Shown here: positions 18,590-29,320 of the stretch, in pieces | How the letters are laid out: every line of letters begins with the position of its first letter | Numbering within the stretch: position 1 is the first letter of the stretch | Origin: Palsa-504 sp963744575 | Lineage (GTDB): Bacteria > Actinomycetota > Actinomycetes > Streptosporangiales > Streptosporangiaceae | NCBI GenBank assembly: GCA_963744575.1 | Contig: CAVUUF010000012.1 | Coordinates: forward strand, 124,001-188,000 | Length of the DNA stretch: 64,000 bases | Direction: 5' to 3' | Notes under the pieces: generated by a model | Seen by the model: the letters and a program-made list of their open reading frames with translations, nothing else | Told to the model about the DNA's origin: nothing | Database searches by the model: none | Made by a program: the position numbers and the translations under genes

Positions 18590-20038
18590 ATGAACGACCA
18601 GGATAGCCAGCGCCGCGTGGTGATCATCGGCGGCGGCTTCGCCGGGCTGTTCGCCGCCCGGGTGCTGCGCCGCGCCCCGGTCCGGGTGACCCTCATCGAC
18701 AGGCGCCCGCACCACCTGTTCCAGCCCCTGCTGTACCAGTGCTCGACCGGGATCTTGTCCGAGGGGAAGATCGCCGTTCCGCTGCGGGATCTGCTCCGTA
18801 AGCACAAGAACGCGGACTTCGTGCTGGCCGAGGTGACCGGCATCGACACCGAAAGGCGCCGGGTACTCGCGACGCGGCCGCTGGGGGACCAGCTGGAGTT
18901 CGGCTATGACTACCTGATCATGGCGGCCGGGGTGCAGCAATCGTATTTCGGGCACGACGAGTACGCCCAGTGGGCGCCCGGCATGAAGACCATCGAGCAT
19001 GCCCTGGTCATCCGGCGCCGCGTCTTCGGCGCGTTCGAGCTGGCCGATACCGCGGCCGACCCGGCGGAACGCAGCCGCTGGCTCACCTTCGCCCTGGTCG
19101 GCGCCGGACCCACCGGCGTCGAGCTGGCCGGGCAGATCCGCGAGGTGGCCACCAAGACGCTGCGCGATGAATACCGTCACATCAAGCCCGAGGACGCCCG
19201 GGTGCTGCTGTTCGACGGCGGGGACGCCCCGCTCGCCCCGTTCGGCCCGGAACTGTCGGCCAAGGCGGCACGCACCCTGGACAAGCTCGGCGTCGAGCAG
19301 CACATGCACTCGATCGTGACCGATATAGACGCCACCGGGCTGAGCGTCCGCGCTCAGGACGGCACGGTGACCCGTCATGAGGCGGGCACCGTACTGTGGA
19401 CCGCCGGGGTGGCAGCGCCGCCGGTCGCGGCGGCGATCGCGGCGGCCACCGGCGCCAAGCAGGACCGGGCCGGCCGCATCATGGTCGGCGACGACTGCAC
19501 CATTCCCGGCCACCCCGAGATCTTCGTGACCGGGGACGTGATGAGCCTGAACAAGCTCCCCGGTGTGTGCGAGGTCGCCATGCAGACCGGCATATACGCC
19601 GGGGAACGCATCAAACACGAGGTCACCGGGCACATGCCCACCAAGCCGTTCCGCTACCATGACCTGGGGTCGGCTGCTTACCTGTCCCGCGGCCGCGCGG
19701 TCGTTTCCGTGAGACGCGTGCACCTCTCCGGCTTCCTCGCCTGGGTCGTCTGGCTGTTCATCCACATCGGCTTCCTGACCGGCTTCCGCAACCGCCTCGG
19801 CGCGCTGGTGAGCTGGTGGCCCGCCTTTGTCCGTGACGTGCGCCGGGAACGGACCTACACCACCGAGCAGGTGGGACTGGTACACAGTGCGTACGACGTG
19901 CTGCCTCCCTCTACCGCTGGCACGGCGCTTCCTGGTAGCACGACCGGTGCAGAGCTCCCCGGTGCCGGCGCTAAGCCCTCCGCCGCTGGCACTGGGCCCT
20001 CCGCCGCTGGCACTGGGCCCTCCAGCCGAGCGGGATAA
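18590..20038 (+). CDS. ndh: Type II NADH:quinone dehydrogenase (NDH-2)
   Basis: The 482-aa protein is a complete NDH-2-type flavoprotein. It has the FAD-binding VVIIGGGFAGLFAARVL near the N-terminus, FQPLLYQCSTGILSEG, the NADH-binding ALVGAGPTGVELAGQI, the TAGVAAPP turn, FVTGDVMSL, the quinone-site VCEVAMQTGIYAG, and a C-terminal hydrophobic membrane anchor (FLAWVVWLFIHIGFLTGF). It passes electrons from NADH to quinone without pumping protons and can feed the cytochrome bd oxidase encoded upstream. The last about 45 residues are a low-complexity tail from a 21-bp repeat. Confidence 0.95.
   Translation: MNDQDSQRRVVIIGGGFAGLFAARVLRRAPVRVTLIDRRPHHLFQPLLYQCSTGILSEGKIAVPLRDLLRKHKNADFVLAEVTGIDTERRRVLATRPLGDQLEFGYDYLIMAAGVQQSYFGHDEYAQWAPGMKTIEHALVIRRRVFGAFELADTAADPAERSRWLTFALVGAGPTGVELAGQIREVATKTLRDEYRHIKPEDARVLLFDGGDAPLAPFGPELSAKAARTLDKLGVEQHMHSIVTDIDATGLSVRAQDGTVTRHEAGTVLWTAGVAAPPVAAAIAAATGAKQDRAGRIMVGDDCTIPGHPEIFVTGDVMSLNKLPGVCEVAMQTGIYAGERIKHEVTGHMPTKPFRYHDLGSAAYLSRGRAVVSVRRVHLSGFLAWVVWLFIHIGFLTGFRNRLGALVSWWPAFVRDVRRERTYTTEQVGLVHSAYDVLPPSTAGTALPGSTTGAELPGAGAKPSAAGTGPSAAGTGPSSRAG
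19975..20030 (+). repeat. 21-bp tandem repeat at the end of ndh
   Basis: CCGCTGGCACTGGGCCCTCC recurs with a 21-base period near 19984-20024, coding for a repeated Ser-Ala-Ala-Gly-Thr-Gly-Pro unit. A more degenerate related unit precedes it. The expansion is in frame and extends the C-terminus beyond the conserved fold. Confidence 0.7.
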
Positions 20039-20049
20039 GCCCTGGCGAG

Positions 20050-20532
20050 ATGAGCGACTTTGAGCTGAGCGCGGTCGAGTTCCGGGCCCTTTACGACCGG
20101 GTGAAGCACATGGCCCGGTGGGGACCGGCCGACCGGCGGAGGCGGCGCAGGAGTCCGCATCGAACCGGGCGATCTGCTCTTCGTCAGGGTCGGCCACCGC
20201 AGCCGCCACAGAGCGCTGGGGCCGTGGGACGCCGCGAACGGGCGCGCCGGGTTGCATCCAGCGGCCCTGGAACTCCTCGCGGAACGGCGGATAGCGGTAC
20301 CCGGCAGCGAGGGCAGCAACGACACCGCACCGAGCGCGGCCGAGGATGCCGACTTTCCGGTGCACGTGCTCGCCGTCAACGCGATAGGCCTGCACCTCAT
20401 GCACTGGCGGCAATTCGACAACCTCGTCGCGGTGTGCGAGGAGCCGAACCGCTGGTCATTCCTCTGCGTCGTCGCGCCTCTCCGGCTTCGTGCCGGACCG
20501 GCTCGCCGGTCAACCCGATCGCCATTTTCTGA
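20050..20532 (+). pseudogene. Cyclase (kynurenine-formamidase-like), internal deletion
   Basis: ATG 20050 starts a cyclase N-terminus (MSDFELSAVEFRALYDRVKH, MARWGPADRR). It then jumps at about 20145 to the C-terminal part in another frame: GDLLFVRVGHRSRHRALGPW, LHPAALELLAERRIAVPGSE, NDTAPSAAEDADFPVHVLAV. The metal-binding centre (HxGTHxDAPxH-type region) of about 120 residues is deleted. A final frameshift near 20490 restores SPVNPIAIF at the natural end. The enzyme cannot be active. Confidence 0.75.
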
Positions 20533-20572
20533 ACCGGCAGGCCGGCCATCCCGGCCTCGGAAGGAGCACAGC

Positions 20573-22129
<1,557 letters not shown>

Positions 22130-22145
22130 GAGAGAACCCCGGGCC

Positions 22146-22370
22146 ATGAGTGCGACGCGGGCCGCTTGGCCGCCCCACCCCAGCACGCCGGATCCCGGTG
22201 CCGGCGGTCACGCGTACTCGCGGTCCGTCGGAGGATCTCCCCGGGGGCACCTGTCTCCGGCCGGCGCCGACACGGCGGTGTTCTGGCTGGGGATGGGGGC
22301 GGTCTTTCCTGTCGTCTTCTGCGGCATGGTCATCGGACGACAAGAAGTACGGCCGATCGGGATCGTGTAG
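22146..22370 (+). CDS. Hypothetical small protein with one membrane segment
   Basis: ATG 22146 gives 74 residues with one hydrophobic stretch (TAVFWLGMGAVFPVVFCGMV) near the C-terminus. I do not recognise it. It sits between the GMC gene and a frameshifted K+ channel and may be only a chance frame or the N-terminal scrap of a membrane protein. Ribosome-binding support is weak. Confidence 0.25.
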   Translation: MSATRAAWPPHPSTPDPGAGGHAYSRSVGGSPRGHLSPAGADTAVFWLGMGAVFPVVFCGMVIGRQEVRPIGIV

Positions 22371-22376
22371 GTCGCG

Positions 22377-22860
22377 GGATCCACCACCGCCCTGGTAGCC
22401 GTGTACAATTCGCTGCTCCCTGGACCGCTCCTCGACCTGGGCCGCGGTCACGATGCTGGTGACCGGGCTGGTGGTGTTCGTCGCGCTGGTCGCGGTCCAG
22501 GTCCGCTCGATCATCCGGTCACCGTTCCCGGGGCTGCGGGCCGTCGAAGCCCTGGCCGCCAGCGTTCCGTTGTTCCTGCTTCTGTTCACCAGCATCTACG
22601 TCGTGATGGCCGCGATGTCGGCCGGCGACTTCGGCGGACGGCTGACGCACACCGACGGGCTGTACTTCACCGTCACCGTGTTCTCCACCGGCGGGTTCGG
22701 CGACATCACGGCCAAGATCCAGGAGGCGCGGCTCGTGGTCACCGGGCAGATGATCGCTGATCTAATCATCCTCGGGCTCGCGGTCAAGACCATCGCGGGC
22801 GCGGTCAGCCGCGCCCGCCAGCCCGCAGACACCAGCAGCGCACCACCTGGCCAGCACCCC
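22377..22860 (+). pseudogene. Two-helix potassium channel (Ion_trans_2), frameshifted
   Basis: Reading VAGSTTALVAVYNSLLP and then, after a one-base shift near 22424, LDRSSTWAAVTMLVTGLVVF, RSIIRSPFPGLRAVEALAAS, the outer helix VPLFLLLFTSIYVVMAAMSA and the pore region LYFTVTVFSTGGFGDITAKI gives a small actinobacterial K+ channel. The selectivity filter reads TGGFGD where TVGFGD or TVGYGD is usual. An intact frame from ATG 22453 still encodes most of the channel and runs to 23184 with an unrelated tail, so a shortened product is possible. Confidence 0.65.
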
Positions 22861-23203
22861 CGGCTAGCCGCCACAAGGTCGCGGGCCCCCTTTACGGGTG
22901 AGGACTGGCATTTCTCCCTTAGCCCTTTTCGGGTGATGCCACCCTGGGCTGCACATGATGAGGATTTCACGCAGGCGTTCGGGAACCGGACCGGCCTGGC
23001 TGGTCACGTTGCGGCTGGCGCCGGTGACCGTGCTGCAGCGGGCCGACAGCTTACTGACCGGCTGGCGGCCGAATCGGTGCAGCCCCCGGATCGACTCGCA
23101 GTACCTGCTGGGCTTCCCTGCGATGATCGGGCTTTGACCACACGGCGCCAGGCTCCGGCAATGGGACGCGAGACGGCGCACTAATGACAGCTAAGGAGTG
23201 GTA
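22861..23203. other. Gap without a recognisable gene
   Basis: About 340 bases follow the channel domain. The channel frame continues open through it but encodes no recognisable sequence. The only signal is AAGGAG at 23193-23198, which serves the next gene. Confidence 0.45.
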
Positions 23204-25058
23204 ATGGGCGCGGAAAGTGTGCGGGTCGCCGGGTTCGGCCGGCTGGAGGACGGGGCTGCGGCAGGGCGGCGAGTGGTACCGGTGGGGGCCGTATGTGAGC
23301 GAACGGCAGTGGGGACGGTCCGGGAGAACTACAGCGCCGACGGCAATGCGTGGGATTACCTGCCGCACGACCACGCCCGGTCCCGGACCTACCGGTGGGG
23401 GGAGGACGCCTGGCCGGGTTCTGCGACATCGAGCAGCGCCTGTGCCTGAGCCTGGCGCTGTGGAACGGGCGGCATCCGATCCTGAAAAAGCGCGCGTTCC
23501 TGGCCCGGCTGTACGGCGCCGCCCCGGTCACTCCCTATCCCAAGGACGGCATCAACGACCACGTGATCCACGGCACGCCCACGGTCAACCCCGTCGGCGT
23601 CGGCACCAAGTGCGCGTTCTGGTACCCGGTCACGGTACAGCCCGGCCAGACCGCCCAGCTCCGGCTCCGGCTGCGGGCCGCCGGCGGCGGGAAGCAGCGC
23701 GCCAAGGCGCAGGCGGACCCCCTGGGCGTCGAGTTCGGTCAGGTACTGGCCCAGCGCCGGGTCGAGGCCGATGAGTTCTACGCCGAGCTCACCCCGGCCG
23801 GCGCCAGCGCGGATGAGGCGCTGGTGCTGCGGTAGGCCTCCGCCGGCATGCTGTGGAGCAAGCAGCTGTTCTACTACGACGTCGCCAGGTGGCTGGACGG
23901 CGACCCGACCCAGCCCGAACCGCCGGCCGTGCGCAAGACCGGGCGGAACTCCAAGGGGCGCAGCTTCGCCGGGTTCGACAGCATCTCGATGCCGGATAAG
24001 TGGGAGCATCCCTGGTTCGCCGCCTGGGACCTTGCCTTCCACACTGTCACCCTGGCGGCCCTGTGGGACGACGCCGACGGGCTGTTCTACGATCTGCTGG
24101 TCACCCCGTTGGGCTACAGTGTCCCGGTCAAGGTCCGGTCCATGGTCGGGATCATCCCGGCGCTAGCCGCCGGGGTCATCGACGGTGACATGCTGCACAA
24201 CGCGCTGACCATGAACAAGCTGTTCAAGCGGTTCCTGCAGCATGAGGGCGTCGGGAACGTCGAGAAGCTGGCCGAGACCCCGCAGCTGCGCGGCGAGGGG
24301 GCCGCCCAGCGGCTGCTGCTTTCGGTGGCCCGGCCCGCCCAGCTGGAGCGGCTGTTCGCCAAGCTGTTCGACAAGAGCGAGTTCTTGTCCCCGCACGGGC
24401 TGCGCGCGGTGTCGGCCTACCACCGCGATCATCCCTACCAGTGGGGCTGTTGCAAAACTCGTCTCCCGACTGCCGGGGCCACCAGATGTGGGATCGCCGC
24501 CAGGCGCAGGAGGAAGATGTTGTGGTGCTTCGGGCTGGTCGGGCACTTTTGCAACAGCCCCAGTTCGACGCCGAGGGCTACCAGTCCTCCATCGACTATG
24601 AGCCGGCCGAGTCGACCACGTCGATGTTGGGCGGCAACTCCAACTGGCGCGGCCCGATCTGGATGCCGGTCAACTACCTCGTGGTCGAATCACTCGAGCG
24701 CTACCACCGGTTCTACGGCGATGACCTGGAGCTGGAGTACCCGACCGGCTCGGGGAAGTGGCTCACCCTGGACCTGATCGTCGCGGACCTGCAGGACCGG
24801 CTGATCTCGCTGTTCACCAGGGACGCCAGCGGACGCCGGGCCTGCTTCGCCGGGACCGAGAAGATGCAGACCGACCCGGCCTGGAAGGACAACCTGATCT
24901 TCAGCGCGTACTTCCACGGCGACAACGGCGCCGCGATCGGCGCCTTCCACCAGACCGGCTGGACCGGCCTGATCGCCGACGTGATCCTGCGCCGCCACGG
25001 CGCGGTCCGGGCCCTCGGAGACGTCCTGCGCGACCTAGCAGGAAGGACACAGCAATGA
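23204..25058 (+). pseudogene. GH63/MGH1-like glycoside hydrolase, decayed and interrupted
   Basis: ATG 23204 follows AAGGAG. Pieces in order are WYRWGPYVSERQWG, RENYSADGNAWDYLPHDHAR, GLAGFCDIEQRLCLSLALWN, WEHPWFAAWDLAFHTVTLAA, WDDADGLFYDLLVTPLGYSV, LFDKSEFLSPHGLRAVSAYH, STTSMLGGNSNWRGPIWMPV and FHQTGWTGLIADVILRRHGA. They span the MGH1-like glucosidase family (trimming of glucosides such as glucosylglycerate). There are frameshifts near 23280 and 23400, an early stop near 23833, two large internal deletions, and a 119-bp insertion at 24443. The stop overlaps the next start (ATGA), as in an operon. Confidence 0.8.
24443..24561. mobile_element. 119-bp MITE-like element
   Basis: The element has perfect 15-bp terminal inverted repeats, GGGGCTGTTGCAAAA at 24443-24457 and TTTTGCAACAGCCCC at 24547-24561. 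It is flanked by a 3-bp direct repeat AGT (24440-24442 and 24562-24564). Removing the element plus one AGT restores an in-frame HPYQFDAEGY in the interrupted glycoside hydrolase, which proves the insertion site. It has no coding capacity. The ends resemble IS6- or IS5-type termini (CTGTTGCAAA), so it was probably moved in trans. Confidence 0.85.
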
Positions 25059-25411
25059 CCAGCAGCCAGACCACCGCCGCCGCGGCCGGGGCGGTCCCGG
25101 CCGCCCGCCCCGCCCCGGACATCCGCCCCGGCGTCGCACTCCCCGGCAACCCGTTCCCGCTGGGCGCCACGCCCGGCGAGCACCTGGGCCTGGCGGGCAC
25201 GAACTTCCAGCCGTTCTTGGTGATCATCGATCCGATCGTCAGCATCGCCCTGAGCGTGTGGCTGTTCGAGGAGCACTTCACATCTGACGCCGCCGTGCTG
25301 GCGGTGGCGGCGGCCGCGTTCGCCGTGATGTGTGCCGGGGTCGTCCTTCTGACCCAGACCGCACCAGCGACGATGAAAGCCGATATCGGTGATGACAATG
25401 GAGCGAGGTGA
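25055..25411 (+). pseudogene. Chimeric frame: GlgX-like N-terminus joined to EamA-like C-terminus
   Basis: ATG 25055 overlaps the glycoside hydrolase stop. Residues about 24-48 (RPGVALPGNPFPLGATPGEH) resemble the start of glycogen-debranching GlgX-type enzymes. At about residue 51 the sequence changes to FLVIIDPIVSIALSVWLFEE, then AAAAFAVMCAGVVLLTQTAP, the last two helices of a DMT/EamA transporter. The 118-aa frame is open but is a join of two truncated genes. Confidence 0.6.
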
Positions 25412-25575
25412 CCTCGAGCCCGAGCTCATGCGCTGGCCGCGTGCCGACGGGAAGGCGAATGTGGTGCTTAACCTCTTGATCATCGGGCTCGCGATCATTC
25501 TGGAGCCGATCAGGCTCGTCGCGTTGATCCTCATCCTCGGCTCAAAGAAGGGCACCGGGAACGGCTCGCCTTCAT
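25389..25575 (+). pseudogene. GAP-family membrane protein, N-terminal fragment
   Basis: Reading NVVLNLLIIGLAIILEPIRL and VALILILGSKKGTGNG, it matches the first helices of GAP/Sap-type membrane proteins (compare the intact gene at 26322-27017). After GTGNG the similarity ends, although the frame stays open to 26246. It overlaps the end of the preceding chimera. Confidence 0.5.
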
Positions 25576-25836
25576 CCTTGCAAGCTCCGATGGGCTCGTC
25601 GGCCGTCGAGGGCGCATCTGAAGGATATTCTCGCGGCCACCAGCCGCTCACCGGCAATGCCGTCGTTACTCAGCCGGATCGGACCTCACCAGCCCTAGAA
25701 CCAGCGCAAAGGCCCGGCCGCCTGAGCTATGCACACCCGGCGCCGCGGGCCTTTTGCCATCCGCCCGCCGCGGGGTCCCACGGCACCGTCACCGCGGTCA
25801 TCCGTCCCGGCTGGGATCCCGGCGCAGCAAATCTCG

Positions 25837-26274
25837 CTAAGACGTGCCGGCCCCGTGACCAGGCAATCCTGCTAACTCAGCGGCAAACAACGTGGCCGCT
25901 AACACCAGTCGGCTCGGCGGGGGGACGGTCGGTCTCCAGCCGGCCAGGTGACCGCTGTCCGGGCGGAGCGGGGCGAAGGGAAAGGACCACTTCTGCCAGG
26001 ACTGCATGTGTCCGCGCGCGCGTCCGGCTAGGTCGAGGATTCCCGGGCTGCCACGGTATACCTTCACCTCCAGCGCCATGCCCCCGCGGACCTTTACCGA
26101 CAGCCCGGCCAGCTGCGGATCCAGGAGGTAGGTGTCCTCGCGTGATTGCGTCTCGGCCGGGAAGCGGGCGAACCATCCGGCCACCGCGGTCTCCAGCTGG
26201 CCCGCGAAGATCCAGGGCACCTCCAGGCTGCGGGCTGCTTCGGTGACAGGGGTGTGAGGCGGTTCAGCCGTCAT
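25837..26274 (-). CDS. Conserved hypothetical protein
   Basis: The 145-aa protein begins MTAEPPHTPVTEAARSLEVP and contains WIFAGQLETAVAGWFARFPA, EDTYLLDPQLAGLSVKVRGG and ALEVKVYRGSPGILDLAGRA. The alternating charged strands and the E-K-Y pattern suggest a CYTH-like beta barrel, but I cannot assign a function. A second, broken copy of its N-terminus is at 46005-46102. The last about 30 residues look less conserved. Confidence 0.6.
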   Translation of the reverse strand: MTAEPPHTPVTEAARSLEVPWIFAGQLETAVAGWFARFPAETQSREDTYLLDPQLAGLSVKVRGGMALEVKVYRGSPGILDLAGRARGHMQSWQKWSFPFAPLRPDSGHLAGWRPTVPPPSRLVLAATLFAAELAGLPGHGAGTS

Positions 26275-26321
26275 CGTCAGATGCCCCTCCCCCCGGGCCT
26301 TTCCGGCGGTCGTGCTGGCGG

Positions 26322-27017
26322 TCAGCTCAGGCGTACCAGGGCGCTGATGGTCAGGTAGGCGCCCAGGGCCAGGGCGATGCCGGCCATGAGTTGCAAGGCG
26401 TGGCTCAGCAGCCAGTCCTGGGTGCGCTTGAGCCGTGCCTTAGTGGCTTCGGGCCGCAGTTCCAGGAACGCGTACGGGATGATGATTAGCAAGAACTCGA
26501 TGATGACGAAGACGACGACAGCGGTGACCTGCGTCACGGTGGAGTATTTCCCGGCGATCAGGTGGTGCAGTGCGGCGAGGTAGCTGGCGCCGGGCAGGCC
26601 GATCAGCGCGCCGACCAGCATGGCCAGCCCGAGCCGCGGCTCGGCCAGCACCCGCTGCGCCCAGCTGTCCTTCTTCTCCGGCTTGTCCGGCTTGTCCGGC
26701 GGCCCGGTCCCTGCCGGGACCGGTGTCCGCCGCCGGCCGTGCAGGCGGCCGGTGGCCAGCAGCCCGCCGACGGCCAGCAGGAGCAGGCCGAGGGCCAGGT
26801 CGACTCCGGCGCTGGCCTTCACCTGGGACTTGATCGCGTCGGCGTGGACGGTGAGCACGTCCAGCAGGCCGATGGTCAGGGCCACGGTCATCCCGCCGAG
26901 CAGGACGCACAAGAACATCGCGCGCGGCCGCCGGTTCTCGATCAGCAGCAGGTCGAGGGCGAGCAGCTTGGGGTTCAGCGCCGCGGTGAACGCCAGCGCG
27001 AAGAATTGGGCGTTCAT
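26322..27017 (-). CDS. GAP-family (Sap-like) membrane protein
   Basis: The 231-aa protein has six predicted helices in the GAP/sulfolipid-1-addressing-protein layout: FALAFTAALNPKLLALDLLL, AMFLCVLLGGMTVALTIGLL, a charged linker (PDKPDKPEKKDSWAQRVLAE), LAMLVGALIGLPGASYLAAL, VVVFVIIEFLLIIIPYAFLE and a final helix LMAGIALALGAYLTISALV. Mycobacterial relatives aid glycolipid transport; the role here is unknown. It is co-directional with the DUF2252 gene upstream (31-base gap), so they probably share a transcript. Confidence 0.8.
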   Translation of the reverse strand: MNAQFFALAFTAALNPKLLALDLLLIENRRPRAMFLCVLLGGMTVALTIGLLDVLTVHADAIKSQVKASAGVDLALGLLLLAVGGLLATGRLHGRRRTPVPAGTGPPDKPDKPEKKDSWAQRVLAEPRLGLAMLVGALIGLPGASYLAALHHLIAGKYSTVTQVTAVVVFVIIEFLLIIIPYAFLELRPEATKARLKRTQDWLLSHALQLMAGIALALGAYLTISALVRLS

Positions 27018-27047
27018 CGCCGGTCCGCTGGCATGCGCATCCGGCCG

Positions 27048-28523
27048 TCAGACGCCTTCGAGGGCTTCCAGCCGCCCGGATCGGACTGCGGCGACGAATT
27101 GCTGGTAGTCGCGCTCGTTCTGGTCGGCGTAGCTCTCGGAGAAGTCGGTGATGGACCGGTCGAACGCGTCGCTGCCGCCGAGGTATCCGGCGATGGCGAC
27201 CGGGTCACCTGACCGGGCGTGCGCCCGCGCCAGGGTCCACCCGCAGATGCGGGCATAGAACGTCAGCGCCAGCGGGGTCATCGACTCGACCAGCGCAGAG
27301 CCTTTCATGTCACGCAGCTGGCGCCAGTAGAAGTGGCGGTTGACGTCCAGCCCCTTGGTCCAGCCCAGGTAGATGTCGCTGGCGGCCTGCATCATCCGCT
27401 GTCCCTGCACCACCCGCTCACCATGCTGCCTGTACGTGCTTTTGCCCAGGTGTTCCTCCAGCACGGAGGCCGTCGCCTCCTTGATCTGCAAGAACAGAGG
27501 GTCGCGTGCGTCGCGTCCCTGCAGCAGGACGATGAACGCCCTGGTCCCGACGCTGCCCACGCCGACGACCTTGCGGGCCATGTCCACGATCTCGAATCGC
27601 TCCAGCAGGCGGCGCCGGTCGTCTTGCAAGGTAGCCCGGTAGGCGCGGAACTGCTCGCGGACCGCATGTTTGGCCTCATCGGCTGACAGGCCGTAGGTGG
27701 CGGCCAGGTCACGTGCCGGGACGACGATCGGCGGATCGCTGATAATCCGGTACCGCCCATCGACCAGCTCGCCGAGCTTGGACAACGCCTGCAGGCTGTC
27801 ACGGGTGTGCGCCTTCTCCCGGGACTTCTCCGCGGTCTTCCCGGCCTTTTCCGCCGCCTTGGCCTCTTCTTTCGCCTTCTTCTTCGCCTTCTTCCCCTTC
27901 GCCTTCTTCCCCTTCGCTGCCTCCGCCACCACGCCGCGGACCGCGGTCATGAGCTGGTCCTCGTCCATGTGCGCATACCAGATGTCCATCGTCGGCATCT
28001 GCGCGAACGTGGCCATAGCCTCCCGGTAGGCCGTCACCGACGCCAGCGTCGCGGCGCGCATGTCGGCCTTGGGGAACCCGTTGTTGCGGGCCGCGATCGT
28101 GAAACTGGCCGCCATCCGCTTCACGTCGTACTCAAAGGGCCCCGGCAGCGTCTCATCGAAGTCGTTCAGGTCGAACAGCAGCCGCCGTTCCGGCGAGGCG
28201 AACACGCCGAAATTCGACAGGTGAGCGTCACCGCACAGCTGGGCATCCAGGCCCGCGACCGGGGTGTCCTCGAGGTCCGCGGCCATGATCTTGGCCGCGC
28301 CCCGGTAAAAGGTGAACGGCGAGACCATCATCCGGCCATGGCGGACCGGTACCAGGTCCGGCTCCCGGGTGAGGTTCTGCGCCTCCAGCAGGGCAACCGG
28401 GTTAGGGCGATCTGCCGCCGGCTGCCACCCCGAATGAACCAGCACAGGGGTCCGCACCCCGGCCTCCTTGCCCATGGCCCTGCGCTCGCCGACATCCGGA
28501 TGCTCGATTGTCTTTGCGGCCAT
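27048..28523 (-). CDS. DUF2252 protein with lysine-rich insert
   Basis: ATG 28523 is preferred over an in-frame GTG nine bases upstream, because AGGAGGTG lies 8 bases before it. The 491-aa protein has DUF2252 landmarks: MMVSPFTFYRGAAKIMAADL, LCGDAHLSNFGVFASPERRL, FDLNDFDETLPGPFEYDVKR, VVGVGSVGTRAFIVLLQGRD and LFLQIKEA. This looks like a kinase/aminoglycoside-phosphotransferase-like fold (HxxN and DFD). Residues about 203-245 are a Lys/Ala-rich insert (GKKAKGKKAKKKAKEE...). The substrate is unknown. Confidence 0.9.
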   Translation of the reverse strand: MAAKTIEHPDVGERRAMGKEAGVRTPVLVHSGWQPAADRPNPVALLEAQNLTREPDLVPVRHGRMMVSPFTFYRGAAKIMAADLEDTPVAGLDAQLCGDAHLSNFGVFASPERRLLFDLNDFDETLPGPFEYDVKRMAASFTIAARNNGFPKADMRAATLASVTAYREAMATFAQMPTMDIWYAHMDEDQLMTAVRGVVAEAAKGKKAKGKKAKKKAKEEAKAAEKAGKTAEKSREKAHTRDSLQALSKLGELVDGRYRIISDPPIVVPARDLAATYGLSADEAKHAVREQFRAYRATLQDDRRRLLERFEIVDMARKVVGVGSVGTRAFIVLLQGRDARDPLFLQIKEATASVLEEHLGKSTYRQHGERVVQGQRMMQAASDIYLGWTKGLDVNRHFYWRQLRDMKGSALVESMTPLALTFYARICGWTLARAHARSGDPVAIAGYLGGSDAFDRSITDFSESYADQNERDYQQFVAAVRSGRLEALEGV

Positions 28524-28659
28524 CGCGGCCACCTCCTGTTCGGGCCTTCTTTGTATCGTGCTTGTATCGTGCGGCGCCGTGGCGGGCCGCGCATCACCCC
28601 AGCGGGGTTATGCGCGGTCCGGTCGCCGCCCCGGTGGACTCCGTGCCGCTGGCGTCGCA

Positions 28660-28920
28660 GCCGGCGATGGCTGCTTCCAGCCAGGGCCGGTCGAGATCAC
28701 GCGATCGAGCTCGTTAATGCTGAGCACGCGCCCGGCCACCTGGTCCGTGACCGCGAGGCTAAGTTGCGTGTCGTCGATGACCGGACACTGGCAGGCACGC
28801 ATCACGGCACCGGCGTCGGCGTGGTCGCACGAAACTGCCGCGGTCAAATCCGCGATCACCATCGCGGCCGGTGGGCCGGTGACCGGCAGCGGCTCCTCGC
28901 CGATCTGGGCGGCATTGGCT
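28660..28920 (-). pseudogene. STAS-domain (anti-anti-sigma-like) remnant
   Basis: On the minus strand the frame reads LPVTGPPAAMVIADLTAAVS, CDHADAGAVMRACQ, TQLSLAVTDQVAGRVLSINE, LDRVIS, following the STAS pattern in which VIVDLTxxxFCDSSG and LxLxVxxxxVxRVLxLTGLDRVL are normal. The phosphorylatable Ser region reads CDHADAG, so the key serine is lost. No clear start or RBS is visible. It is probably a decayed anti-sigma-factor antagonist. Confidence 0.5.
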
Positions 28921-29079
28921 ATCGATGTGCTCCGGAGGCGTCACGACAGTCCGCCGGCCTGCCGCCGCACCGGGTAGCTGTCCTCAGGCACGGCAGCAAC
29001 CCGGGCAGGCGCGACGAATCGCCCGCGCCGTCATCGCCGTCCCCGGGCGGCAGGCGACTCTGGCGTCGTGATCCGGGCC

Positions 29080-29320
29080 AGATCCGCCACAGCGTCGACG
29101 GCGGCTCTACCAGGAGCACGCGCACCACTTCCAGCCGGAAGCCGGTGATCCGCTGCACGGGCCCGGAAGCGCGCACTGATCCAGAAAGTTCCGCCTGATA
29201 CCGCCGAGGGTTCGTGGTTCCGCGGACACAACGGTGCAGGTGGGCGCATCCTCCGTGCGCAGGCCACGTTGCGGAGGTTGCCTGTGGGGCTCGGAAATGC
29301 GATTCGGGTGGTGACCTGCT
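29080..29320 (-). pseudogene. Decayed copy of the small ACT-like protein found at 37.6 kb
   Basis: Across two frames the minus strand gives ISEPHRQPPQRGLRTEDAPT, CTVVSAEPRT, FLDQCALPGP and VQRITGFRLEVVRVLLVEPP. This matches the layout of the small proteins at 37646 (DQGALHGLLQRIAGFGLELI, VVEPP). A frameshift near 29160 and lost start make it nonfunctional. The identification depends on this within-window similarity. Confidence 0.45.
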
